Of a stretch of DNA of 64,000 nt, positions 12,101 to 22,537 are shown piece by piece. Position numbers and translations under genes: made by a program. The first letter of the stretch is position 1; each line of letters opens with the position of its first letter. The notes beneath the pieces are model-generated. The model made no database searches. It was not told the origin of the DNA and worked only from the letters and a program-made list of their open reading frames with translations. Source of the DNA: Trebouxia sp. TZW2008 (lineage: Eukaryota > Chlorophyta > Trebouxiophyceae > Trebouxiales > Trebouxiaceae); the NCBI GenBank assembly GCA_002118135.1, contig BDIU01000111.1, positions 213,959-277,958 on the forward strand, in the 5' to 3' direction.

Positions 12101-14558
12101 ACAATGCTGTGATGGGTCTGCTCACCATCCGATGTGCTAGGCAATCCTCCAATCACAAGTGCCGCCCAGGTCTAGAGGCTGACATATTGGCGTTCCTGGT
12201 TCACAGCGTAAGCAAAACATGTACATGTGCAAGTCCTCACCTGAAACCCACATGAGGGAATTGCAAAGAAAATTGCTTTGTCTGACTTTCAAATGTTGGA
12301 CACGAGATGTCCCTATAAAGATGCTCAAAACAAGCCTGCCTGGCCAGACAGGACTTGGGCCACACACACCCAGCACATGTGCTGGAATATGTCAATATTG
12401 TTATCATTATTTTCATTGTTAAAGGGAACTTCGGGATCAGACCTGTGTGTGAGACTGGAAACTTCTTGGTCCCGGCTGCGCAGGAGGGCTTCTAGCTGCA
12501 TCTGCCCTTCTTGCTGTCTGCTCTCCTGCATATGCTCACTCAACCGCTTGGCATGTGTGGTTTACTTGTCTGAGAAATTGTATTGACATGTTCAGCTGTC
12601 AAGGCAGGAGAAAACTTGCATCAGACATAGTCATATGCAAACAAGGGATGGCCACAACACAGTGAAGTAACAAACACCACCAAAGAGTAGTCTAAGTTGT
12701 TTGAGGATCTGGATTGCAACCTGCTGACGTGTCGCCAGCTGCTGACTCAGCCGTGCAAGCTCTTGAGCCACTCCATCACGCTCAGCCTCAGCTGATCTCT
12801 GGGCTGCCTCAGCATTTGCAACTCGCACTTGCTGGTGATGCAACTGGCTCTGCAGCTCCTGCCCCTGTTGCTCGGCAGCATGCAGCTGACTCTCCAAAGC
12901 AGCTGCTGCTGCAGTTGCCGCTGAAAGTGCTGCTGCGTCTACGTGACCGCCTGGGTGATCAGCATGGCCGACATTGTGATCCTCGAAGTGAGACATCAGA
13001 TGCTGCCCTGCATGCAGCACGTTCTGGTGTTGTTGTGCTATTAATACAACACAAGCAACTGGACTCGTGTGAGTTGGTTCAAGGTGCGATCAAGTCCAAA
13101 CTCACTGTGAAAGACTTGAAGTGAAAGGCAGTAGCCCCATTGTAAGTCACAAGTAGTAGCCCCATTGTGGCAGGATGAGCATGATGTCGTTCTAGGCCCA
13201 TAAATGGTGCTGAATGTCAAGCAACGGCTGCTATATTCCATAACTCCAGGTTGCTGAATATGCATGAGCGACCAAAGCACTGATGCTTGGCAAGCTGCTG
13301 TATCTCTGCTACGACCACTGCTGCCCCTTCTATCCTATGCAGAGTTAAGAGTTACAGAAGCAGAAGGGCTTCTGGTGGATACCTTGCCACCAGCAGGCAC
13401 TGTGTGCACATGTGATCAAGCGCTTCGTTCATCAGCGATGTCTGCTGTGTTGAGCACAGAGCAGGTTGTGCTAATGCTTCACTGTGACTTGAGAACCCTG
13501 CACGATTTGATGCCCCATACTGCCGTCATGGCGCTTATCTACGTGGCATTTGCAAGTCCTGCTCTCACTGCTATGTGCCAGTATTTGACTGCTGTATATC
13601 CCTTGTCTCACAAGGGTCCCACTCAACTCGCATCATGCTAGTGGTTGCCGTTGCAGAGCCTAGCAGTATAGTTTGTGGACTATCTGGTTTCACTGCTGTC
13701 TGCTCCTGTTGTAAAGCCATCCTGTTTCAATCCTGTCATGCTACATGTTACCATTGTGATGCATGCTCGTGTAGCCTTTGCAGTGTCCTTTCAGCTTCAG
13801 GATCATGACCAGACTGCCCATGAGTGCCTGATACTTGCTTTCAATACGGTTTGGCAGTACCACAAAGGCGCTTGGAACAAGCCGTCCTGGCGAGACAGGC
13901 CTCGGCCACACATACCTAGCGCATGTGCTGGAGTGTGTGAGAATTACTGGTATCACCATTATGATTGTTACTGGCAGTACCTGAAGGGGCAGCAAGAATG
14001 GTACTGCGACCAGAGGCAGCTTCCAGCCAGCTGTTGCAGCGCCAGTCATTCTTCTCCTTCTGCAGCTGCGCCAGCTCCTTCATGCACCAGCTTAGTTCCT
14101 GCGCAGTAGCACAACTGTCAGCTCAATCCAGCTCAAGCTTCACGAAGATGGGAAGGTGCAGAAAATGCAGTGTCTTAGGGTTGATGCCTGCATGTTGACT
14201 GCGTTGCTCGGCTGACTTGGTGCGCAAAGTTGTTATGTCATGCTGCAGTGAGGGTGCTGTGCCAGTGATACGCAATCAGGCATGCCAAAGGAGCTATGCC
14301 TTGCACCTCTTGAGTCTCATCCTGGCGTGTCTTGGCGTCTGCCAGTGCAGCCTGAGCCGATTCCCTGTCTCTCGTTGCAGCCAGGAGAGCAACCTATACC
14401 AAACAAGGTGCATCAACAAAAGCATGTGCTGGAGTTGACCACCAAGTTCAACCTGCACAATTCAGCTGCTCACCCCTGACAGGGAGTCAAGAGGCATAGT
14501 ATGCAAGCCTGACCTGGACTTGGTCAGCGCCAGACGGCGAAGCATCGGATGCCCTCAT
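6137..14558 (-). CDS. large Gln-rich coiled-coil protein, function unknown
   Basis: Fourteen exons join without phase conflict to 980 aa. In transcript order they are 14514-14558, 14307-14393, 13981-14098, 12721-13007, 12443-12546, 11469-11724, 10936-11109, 10297-10501, 9186-9796, 8506-8706, 7836-8036, 7380-7436, 6885-7097 and 6137-6520. From about residue 15 to about 850 the protein is nearly continuous heptad-rich coiled coil, dominated by Gln, Ala, Glu and Leu (for example QQLQSQLHHQQ, ELSEITAQHSATLAELQ). The last 128 residues are Ser-rich, basic and probably disordered. I recognise no catalytic or targeting domain. Golgin, centrosomal or basal-body scaffold roles are all possible. The start MRASDASPSGADQVQ is inferred from an in-phase ATG exon; an upstream exon cannot be excluded. 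Confidence 0.8.
7201..7271 (+). tRNA. tRNA-Gly (GCC)
   Basis: The 71-nt cloverleaf starts GCGTGGT and ends ATCACGC plus discriminator A, giving a seven-pair acceptor stem with one G-U. The anticodon GCC sits in CTGCCAC. The T arm carries GGTTCGATTCC (B box) and the D arm carries TGGTTTAGTGG (A box). Position 9 is G. CCA follows directly at 7272-7274, so the 3' end appears genome-encoded, which is unusual for a nuclear tRNA gene. The gene lies on the plus strand inside an intron (7098-7379) of the minus-strand coiled-coil gene. Confidence 0.96.
7280..7288 (+). terminator. RNA polymerase III terminator of the tRNA-Gly gene
   Basis: A run of nine T residues begins nine bases after the tRNA discriminator base. 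This is the usual Pol III termination signal and supports the tRNA gene being active. Confidence 0.85.
9796..9940 (-). repeat. acceptor-side copy of a coiled-coil exon start
   Basis: On the minus strand the large exon begins at 9796, after CTCCCAG, and encodes GADTTRLQQEMESVRQQLQ. About 120 bp upstream in the intron (about 9916 downwards) a second AG is followed by a diverged copy that would read GPETEKLDQDMASIRQQL. The ending CAGGCAACAGCTGCA is shared. This is another tandem duplication spanning an acceptor and the first 60 or so nucleotides of an exon. Confidence 0.75.
10567..10618 (+). repeat. dispersed repeat, copy 1
   Basis: The stretch beginning GGCCCAGCTAGG matches 50242-50298 with scattered substitutions (shared blocks include GGCCCAGCTAGG, CAACTGT and CTTTGGT/GTTTGGT). 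Both copies lie in introns of unrelated genes. Too short to classify. Confidence 0.55.
12320..12400 (+). repeat. dispersed repeat with near-palindromic core, copy 1
   Basis: The core at about 12333-12360 reads CAAGCCTGCCTGG followed by CCAGACAGGACTTG, which is almost its own reverse complement around TGGCCA. Downstream comes a stretch with CAGCACATGTGCTGG, itself a short palindrome. Related copies lie at about 13876-13945 and 49346-49380. It sits in an intron just outside the donor of exon 12443-12546. Confidence 0.65.
13866..13980 (+). repeat. dispersed repeat with near-palindromic core, copy 2
   Basis: The core CAAGCCGTCCTGGCGAGACA is followed by AGGCCTCGGCCACACA and, as in copy 1, by AGCGCATGTGCTGG. 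It abuts the donor of exon 13981-14098 of the coiled-coil gene, the same relative place as copy 1. The two may therefore derive from an intragenic duplication rather than from transposition. Confidence 0.6.
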
Positions 14559-15064
14559 TGCAGCGCCGTATGACGCAGGGCTATAGTCTCCCCTCGCCCC
14601 AGCATAGGAGGGTTGCTTAAGGAGAGCTTTGCGACCGCCAAACATCGCTTCTGCTGTAAAACACGCTTGACGCCTGCTAGGATGGCATCCAGGCGCGGCA
14701 CCCTATTGTTAGCGCCGGTCCTCCCATCTAGCAGGGCACCGTGCTCCTGTATAGCGCTCCGAATACGACGCCCGAGTAGGTCAAACACTTTGCAAGTGAT
14801 TTCAACAATGCTGAGTCGGGTGCGACAGTTTCCTTCGTCTCGGCTGAACCTTGTGAGTTAAGTGTAATGCAGACCGTGAGTCATCAATCGCAACCTATCA
14901 GCTTAAAGCACTTATCGAGCTGTCGCAGCGCTCACGCGCGAACCTCTGTCTCTGTCCCCGTTTGTGATCACTGAGACCACAGTCTGGTCATGGGAAGCCT
15001 GCCGTTCTGAAAACGATAACAAATTTTGCAGTGGCCTCTTTCTGTGCGAAGTCAGCAGCAGGGC
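14559..15064. promoter_or_regulatory. divergent promoter region, coiled-coil gene / FTRV
   Basis: About 0.5 kb between the inferred start codons of two diverging genes, so both promoters should lie here. A minus-strand frame is open through much of it (14555-14788 and upstream) but has no ATG, and I found no splice link to the downstream gene. No TATA-like element stands out. Confidence 0.5.
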
Positions 15065-15941
15065 ATGGCTTCTCTAACCTGCGCCAGTCATGTCTGCCAT
15101 GTGAAAAGTCAGGCTTCCCCAGGCAGCTTCAGATCTAGATGCTTGCAACCGACACAGCGACACCTTCATAGTCACGTTCGACCAGCCTTGAGGCGGTCAG
15201 CGTCGTTCACCCGACACATAGTCTTTGCGTCTGCGAGCGACTACGAGGAGGGCGAGCTCGTGAAAGGCGTCAAAGCTGGTGACAGATTGAAAGTCAAGGA
15301 GTCCCGGATAGTATATCACTCTCCCAAGCACAAGGTACAGCATTTTAGGCAAGCATGGACAGTTGGTTGCTTGCTGTTGGCAGCTGCTTCTTGCAGTCAT
15401 GCAAAAGTTGATCATGTCACTGCTCTTAGACAGCACATTACGCAGATGATTGCGTGCCTTTCACCTCCCCTTGAGCATGGTGATGGTCACCCCTATTTGT
15501 AATCTGTTGAGATGTCATACTGAATTCATCAAATCAACGAATTAATACAGGATGGGCTCGACCTGAAGGGCATGGAGGGTGAATGCATTGAAGTGATTGA
15601 GAAGCATTTGGGGTCCAAAATGTCAGCGAACTTGCCGTACAAGACAGTCTTCATGATTCCTAAAGATGATGGCAAAGATCAAAAACTTGTGGCGCATTTG
15701 GTGAGTGACTAGTGCGCAATTCTTCTGTGCTGAGCATTCATCTTCCACGTGATCTGCAAACCTCTGCAGCTGTTGTCAAAGTCAGTTGTGCAGTCAAGGT
15801 TGTGAGTGGTGTGGCCGCCTGCACCCATGACAACCTCAGGCTGAATTAATTGTGAGCAGGAAGACTGCGTGTGCATCACTACAGCATGACTTTCTGCCAA
15901 ATGACTTATTGCAGGCTGCGGGGGAGTTTGATAAAGTGTGA
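15065..15941 (+). CDS. ferredoxin:thioredoxin reductase, variable (alpha) subunit, plastid
   Basis: Three exons (15065-15334, 15551-15700, 15915-15941) join in phase to 148 aa. FTR passes electrons from photosystem-reduced ferredoxin to thioredoxins in the chloroplast stroma. The variable subunit is a small SH3-like barrel that clamps the catalytic iron-sulfur subunit. Residues 1 to about 58 form a Ser/Arg/His-rich transit-peptide-like leader. The mature part has the family pattern: RLKVKESRIVYHSPKHK, then LDLKGMEGECIEVI, then SANLPYKTVFMI, and the ending LVAHLAAGEFDKV. The last exon is only 27 nt but completes the conserved end. The start is the first ATG before the leader. Confidence 0.92.
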
Positions 15942-16475
15942 TGGTTGAAGAACCCTGCCTTCAGATTGTCCAGCAGCTGCATACTATCAGGATATAGCCA
16001 TCAAACAGACAAGACCCATGCAATCTCTATGCAATAAGGTCTTGACAATGGTCCCACAGGCAGCGGTAGACCAATCAGGCGTAGAAACAATAGAGCATGC
16101 AATGTTTAGATACGCTCAGCTGTGCACTCAGGCTGTTTCAACATTGAGTTGTCTGCAAAAGTCTCACCACCAAAATTCTGACCTACCTAGCAATCAATTT
16201 TGAGGTTTAGTTGTACTTATCAGACAAAGCATTGACTAGTGCATTCATAGCAGTTGATCTATCATTGCAAGCTGGGTGTAAGCTGCTGACACTGGTCTCC
16301 TAAAGGCTGACATTACTTTGACAAGCAGAATTTGTTGACATCCGCTTCATAGACAAAATAGTCACTCACAGACATGGAACCTGGCTTGCGATCAAGTTTA
16401 AACTAGCAGCAAGCTGACTTTGGGGCTGTCAACATCAACACAACACAGCACCACAACAAAAAAGGGAGACAAAGC
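15942..16475. other. convergent intergenic region
   Basis: Half a kilobase between the stop codons of FTRV (+) and CDC25 (-). It should carry both 3' UTRs. I see no gene or repeat. Confidence 0.55.
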
Positions 16476-19400
16476 TCAACTCAAAGATCTGCCACATGCA
16501 ACTTTCAGATCCCAGGCTGCCTTCACAACTTTCCTGCAAGCCTTATGATGTTCAACATATGCAGCATCATGCATGCGTATATATGCATGCTGAGGGACAC
16601 ATAGGGCTGGGTATTGCTGATGAAACGCCTTGTAGCCGCCTCTCAACACATACATATGGGGGAATGTCAGGTTGGGGTAGTCTGCCAGATGGTTCCGCCT
16701 GTCCATGTTGCGCAAGTAGCGAAACATGCGGGGCGCCCTTTCTGAAGAGAACTCACAGTACAAGATGATTGCTGTTGTTTTGCCCTGTGCTGCATTTTGA
16801 CTACCAAAAGTGAAAGCCTCGGCATCATCTGGACTGGCTATGTTGACTGCTCTGGGAATGTGTCCGCCTGCATGCTCATAAGCATACCTGCAACCACCGC
16901 ATGCAAGTATGCACACCTTTGCAGCTCAATTTCTGTAACATATATGTTTGCTTGCACAAGCAGACCTGACATCATGTAGCGTAGACACATCAAGTGTCAG
17001 ACAAGACCTGACCAGCCATTGTGTCAAGCCACAAACCAAAACATGCAAAAGACCCAAGCAACAAGGGTTGCGATGCACCTGCAATCCACAATCTTCACTG
17101 CAGTCACCCCACTGTGTTGAGGATCGCCCAAGAGCCATGCAAGAGTGGCATTGCTGATGCTGGGTAAGCCAGTTTCAGGATTCTCCACCATTGGCAGAAT
17201 ACTAACCGGCCCAGTGTCCAATGGTGAGAAGCTTTTGCGCCTAGCTGACCCTCCACTGTCCATGTTGGCAGGGCTAGCAGGCGCGCCCTGAGGCCAAGTC
17301 CCTTGCATGGCGCTGTGCATTGCGTCCTGTGAAGACGGCTGTAAGGCAGGGCTGTTGGCAATGCCCTGTACAAGGGTTGTTGGCAGCTGAAAGGTGCAGG
17401 AAGGGCTGAATGAACTGACTGAGCCAGACAGCCCAGCAGCTGCTGCAGCAGCTTCTGTGGTTGTGTTGCTGGAGCTTGCTTCTGCAGCTGCTGCCACCGC
17501 TGCTTCAGCAGCTTCATGGACTTTGCTGTTGGAGCATGCTTGCTCAGCTATAAACATGTCAGCAGCTGTTGCTGCAGAATCTAAGGCTGGCTTACTGGAC
17601 GATGCTGCTGTCTCATCAAACACGTTGGCTGCTGAGAACGGGTTTATGCTGCAGAAGGCACCGTCTGTTTGCATGTCATCATATTTTGCAGCATCTGGGA
17701 AGCTGAGGCTTGATGCAGCACACTTGACGATGTCGCAGTCACTGTCAGTTTGTGCTGAAGGCATACAAAAGCTGCTGACTGCTGTTGATGCTGGGTGTGA
17801 TGTCACAGGCAATGGATGCACAGGTTTGATCAGAAGGGCTGATGGTAAGAGCCCTGTCTGTGGTAACACCTGACCCTGACTCAGGGCTGCTTGAGACGGG
17901 CGTGTATCATGCAATCTTTCATGCCCTGCCAAGTCATTCAACTTTGTTTCACTTGACAATCTGGAGGGCTTAGGCTGAAGGAAAGATGGTGCTGGATTTG
18001 ACCAATCATCCAACAGGATCATCTCATTGATCTCATGATCGGCCGATGATCCTGACGGAGCGTGTGATGACAGTTGCGACGGCTCGGCATGGTCTGTCTG
18101 CATGACACATGGCGAGCTCTGGACTCTATCTGCTGCAAACATATTGAAGCTGCTGGGGAAGCTACTAGGGCCATACGGGCTGAGTGGGGGCTTTTGAGAC
18201 ATGCTGCTCCTAGCTAATCTACTGTTCAAGATCTCATTGGCTGTTTCAGGGATGTCTAGGCATCCCAGACTAGCACCTGCAGTCATGTAACGTTCTTATA
18301 CGTTTTGGATGTGTGCATGTTACACATGCATGCGACACATCCAAAAGGTTGATTGAGACAGCATATCAAACAGTCTCTATCCACCTTTTGGATGTGTAAT
18401 GAGAATGTGCCGCCATGCCTTGCATCACTGGCATGCTTGAGGAGCAACACTCTTTGCACTGCTGTTCACATGTTGACATGCTCAAGCTCAAGGACTGCGT
18501 TCATGCAGCCCACTGTTGCCTTCCTTGTTGACAGGACACTCACGCAGACACAGAGAATCTGTCACAACGTGAATTAATTCAAGCAGCGCAACATCCCAGT
18601 GTAGGCATTGGTGAAATACATGCAAGTGCTTAGATGCATGCATGCATGGGCAAAGGCATAGATCACCTGGCAAATGCAGAGACTGCATTGCTGGTCCAGA
18701 TCTGAGCCTATCTGCACTAGCACTTCTGTCAAGCCGCAACGGCCCTGGCATGCTCTGATGCATAGGGCAGTGTCTCTTGGAAGCAGTCTTTGTCCCTGTT
18801 GAGGCAGGAGGGCTCTTTCCTGCGCAGCACCCAAAACTCAAGCATAAGCTTGATTGGACTCGAAGCTGCAAGGGCCTTTAATGAACATCTGCTTGTCTTA
18901 TGCAAAGTCGATACAACTTCACCATGTAACAAGCACACGCAGTCTTACATCAGCTTGTCCTCACACGAAGCCGCCAAGTTGTGTGTGTTTTTTTGAGAGG
19001 TGGACCTTGCAACATTTGACACAGGCATGTCCGAGGTTTCCAAAATGCGTACACAGGCACACAATGATGTTGTGCATGCAGGTCTGCTGCAAAAGGTCGT
19101 GAGTTGACCAGGTCAGCTGTGATCACTTGCAAATAGATCGACTCTCCGAAAGGGGTGCCGGCCGTGAGCCGCGATCTCGGCGCGAGATTCTCGCAGAGTT
19201 TCCTACAGCCTGATGCGCAAGAATATTCTTCTGGCCAATGTCGTGTCGGCTGAAGGTGTCGGCAGAAGGAGGGCTTTCTGCGCGCGTCGAGCTGTTTTGG
19301 CGTTATATTTTGCATGCAAGCCTAGTGAATCTTACCAATGCATGACCAAAAGCTGTAGTCCATCAGGCAGAATAAAATGCTGCAATGCACCAGACTTTTG

Positions 19401-21500
19401 GGGCAAAGTGCTGCATCTCAGTTCTCGAAAGGCAATGTTCCATGGTTCTTGTACAGGCATGATGAAACATTCAGGTCAGACTCTGCCTGTGGGACTGCAG
19501 GCAAGCAACAAGATACCGCCACCACGCAGGGACCTACCCTTCAGATTGCTGATATGCACTGTGGTCCCAAAGTCAAGTCTGCCAAAACCGAGCATGTGCT
19601 GGCTTACCGCAGTACAGCTTCCTCTTGGCTTTCAGTGGCGGCTGCATGGAAGCAGAAGACCCTAGCCAGTCCTGCATACGATTCTCCTTGTTCATGTCGA
19701 AGTCAGCTGATGCACTGGGTCCCCTGAGCTGGCGCCGCCGTCGCTGACTGCTGCTACTGCTTCGCCTGGGGGTGCTGCATGCTGGCAGCTTCTCCAGGGA
19801 TGAGTCCAATCTGCAGGAAACAGTGCACAGGGACAATTGACTTTTCTGTACCTGTGGAAGTGTTATCCTTTTGACAAACAGCAATGACAAGACAGTTGGC
19901 AATCTTGGAGGGCTGCATGCTGGCAACTTGTCCAGGGATGTGTCCAGCCTGCAGGAGGCAGGGCATAGAACATGTCAATACAAGAACAGTTTGTGTACAT
20001 ACAAATGTAGATTGGCAAACAGTTGGGAAGCTGCTGAGATTGTGAGTGCTGTAAGACCTCTCCATTATCGTAGAGGCTCCCACTTGAGAGCTTGCAAGCT
20101 TCCCTTCTTCTCTTTTCTCAGTTCACATGAGGGGAATCCTTGCTCAAAGAACACACAATCTGAGGACAATCTCTGTTCATCAAGACAGCACTATCATCAG
20201 TTGCTGCATAACAACTGCAGACTGAGAACAATTTCTTGGAAACAAAGGCATTCATTAGACAAACAGTGCACTGTATAACATTTGGTCTTGTAATTGATCA
20301 GGCTCTGTCCTAGTGAGTGTGCGTCTCGCTTGTTCAAGTGAGATCGTGCGTAGCCGTTGACCAGTCCATCAGACAAGAACCACACTTCTGGTGTGTCTAC
20401 ACACAGCCTTATTGGAATAGCGCTCAAGCTCAACTGTACAAGCATCTCAGCGCGTTACAGGTCTGCACAATGTACCTTCTGCGGATGTAAGGAGTTGGGG
20501 AGGGCGAGGCGTCCTGAAGCAGCTGCGGCGTGCCTGCTGAGCTTGGTGTGGAGTTGTACCGGCTTGCAAGCACTTGGGCATCTGCTGCTTGCAGAGGTGC
20601 TCTTGTGCCTGTATGCAAGATATGCCATGACACATGATTTTCAAAGTGTGCTTTGAGACATCATTCGCGCAGTGGCTGACAAGGTAGATCAGCTACTGCA
20701 GGCTCATGTGCTGCTTGCAGAGGTGCTCTGATGCCTGCTTGCAACACACACCATGACAGTTGTGTCTTGTACAGTTGAACACACAAGCTCAACTGCTTGA
20801 GGAGAGCACAAACGCAGGACATAATTCAGGCTGCAGGGCCTGAGTCAAGAAAAAGGGCCTCGACTTGCAGGCTAGTGAGGCAGTATTGTTCTTCAAGCAA
20901 AGCTCTTGTGGGGCAAGCAGCATTGTCACCTTGCAGTTTCACAGACAAGAAACAAACACAACAAGATGGCTGTTGCGTTTGGCTGACAGATAAAGGAGGC
21001 TGAGGTTCATCTGAAACCTGGCTTCTGATAGAAATTCCATGCAAAGCTGCCAAATCATCTGCACATGGACAATCAAGGGCTGCACTCCAGACTTGTGCAT
21101 GGTTTTACAATGTTGGCTATCAATCACTCAGTTGACCGTGAGGACTGATGCGCCTCACCTGGGATGTGCACCTCTTGACTGGTGGCAGCATGATTGGCTG
21201 CCTCTTTGTGGGCATGGTGCGCTGCATGATCAAGCACAAGGTCATTAGACAATCGGCTTCGCAGCATTTGCTGTGCTCAAACCGTATGTGTCAGACCAGC
21301 AAAGGCTGCAGAAGGTCATCGGACGGCAGATCCATCGCGTATGCTGCACATACCTATCTCGCTGCTTGCATACCATTCTCTGCTCCCTAGCTTGGCAGTC
21401 AAGCGGGTGATGGGAGAGGCATCACTGGCTGAGTTCAGCATGTTTGCCTCAGGAGCAGGTGATTCTGTATCAGCAAAGGCAGCTACATCATTAGCACAGG
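16476..21500 (-). CDS. CDC25: CDC25 dual-specificity phosphatase with long N-terminal region
   Basis: CDC25 removes inhibitory phosphates from CDKs and triggers mitotic entry. In-phase exons, in transcript order: one ending at 20475, then 19608-19810, 18667-18819, 17079-18276 and 16476-16887. A further likely exon lies at about 21374-21484; the 5' end is unresolved. The rhodanese-type catalytic domain is at the C-terminus: VDCRYAYEHAGGHIPRAVNI, the CX5R loop CEFSSERAP, then RMFRYLRNMDR and MYVLRGGYKAF. The residue before the catalytic Cys is Tyr, where CDC25 enzymes normally have His. The N-terminal region (over 500 aa) is rich in Ser/Thr-Pro sites such as STPSSAGTP and SPSPTP and carries a basic RRRRQ stretch, fitting CDK-dependent regulation. 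Arabidopsis lacks a full-length CDC25; some green algae have one. Confidence 0.9.
18303..18395. repeat. inverted repeat plus third arm in a CDC25 intron
   Basis: TTTTGGATGTGT (18303-18314) and its exact reverse complement ACACATCCAAAA (18335-18346) flank a 20-nt loop. The loop contains GCATGT and ACATGC, which can pair inside it. A third copy in the first orientation, CTTTTGGATGTGT, follows at about 18383-18395. It lies in the intron between exons 18667-18819 and 17079-18276. It could be a hairpin-forming relic of a small mobile element. Confidence 0.7.
19785..19970 (-). repeat. acceptor-side copy of a CDC25 exon start
   Basis: The working exon starts at 19810 on the minus strand and encodes LDSSLEKLPACSTPRR. 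A copy starting at 19948, 138 bp upstream in the transcript and also behind CAG, would encode LDTSLDKLPACSPPRL. The copies share CATCCCTGGA and TTGCCAGCATGCAGC-like blocks. The upstream copy could be an alternative exon start or a decayed duplicate. Confidence 0.75.
20577..20765 (-). repeat. duplicated intron segment at a second CDC25 acceptor
   Basis: TGCTGCTTGCAGAGGTGCTCT occurs at about 20582 and, with small changes, at about 20709. It is followed in both places by related sequence ending CCATGACA. The first copy contains the acceptor of the exon that ends at 20475. The unit is about 127 bp. Confidence 0.65.
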
Positions 21501-21507
21501 TTTGCAA

Positions 21508-22537
21508 CCGCGTTTGTCGTGACTGCGCTCTCCTTGACGCGCTACATGTGATGAAGGGACAAGCACACTCTAGATAGCATCAAGCTTGTATCAACAGATT
21601 TCACACGCCTGTTCCTCGAAGCCACTTTCGGAAACGATTCCGCGTGAAAGAGTGACAGATGCAGACGACATGAGCAAGTGCCTTGGCTCATGAGCACTTG
21701 CAACAAAGCAACAAAGCGGCGACAAGATCCCAAGATCAACATGACAGCTCTGAAAGGTTTGGAATCAAGGCTCAACAGTGAGTTGAGTCCTGTAAGCAGT
21801 CACGTGCATTAGTCAGAAGCTGCTTGCGATGGACAAAGTCAACAAGCAGCAAGATGTAATGATGCGCTTCGCCTTGGAGCCACCGGCTGCCTGGAAGCAC
21901 CGACAATGCGTGCAAGAGTCCAGGACTACCTTATGCCAATGCCATGCCTGTGAGCTGCCTAACATTCATCAGTCTCATCAATGAAAAGCCTTGAGGAATG
22001 ATGAGTGGCCATAGATGAATCGTGATGCGAGTGACATCGTAGCGTCGCTTGTGCAACTTGCTGCCAACGTGTCCTTCACTGGTTCTGTGGCCCAAGGGCC
22101 AAAACTTGAAGCAACAGTTACTGCAGCCCCTCAGAAGATCTGCAGAGTATGCTGGTGGCTTCAGCCAAGATCAGTGGCTTAAACTCTATGCAGCCAGCTG
22201 TCATGCAGACATAAGTGTCTGCTCTCGATGTCAAACTGTTCACAAAACTTGAAAATGCACAAGTCCTTCAATTTGTCAGTCTAGGCTCTGCAGCAGGAGG
22301 TTGCCCACATGAGCCCTAATTGACAGTTTGAATTGCAAGCTTAAGTCACACGGGCTGTCACGACATCAAGGACGCGCCAACGCTTACATAACACGCAGAC
22401 CGTTAGCGCCATCGACCTTGTGCGAACAAGCGCGAGCACGCACATTGAACTCGGGCTCTCGCGTTGATACTCGCAGACAAACCGATTCGATCGTGCTTAT
22501 GCATGCATGCTAACGAGGACACTTGCGTCTGGCTTCA
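21508..22537. promoter_or_regulatory. region between CDC25 (-) and receptor kinase (+)
   Basis: About 1 kb that must contain the 5' exon(s) and promoter of CDC25 and the promoter of the kinase gene. A minus-strand frame at 21542-21775 might be a CDC25 5' exon, but I could not connect it in phase. No other feature is seen. Confidence 0.4.

Noticed and set aside
14555..14861. Open frame on both strands upstream of the coiled-coil gene
   Set aside because: No in-frame ATG on the minus strand and no splice link; the in-phase exon with an ATG at 14558 explains the N-terminus better.
17394..17873. 159-aa plus-strand Ala-rich open frame
   Set aside because: Antisense of the Ala/Ser-rich CDC25 exon 17079-18276, which joins in phase to the catalytic exon.
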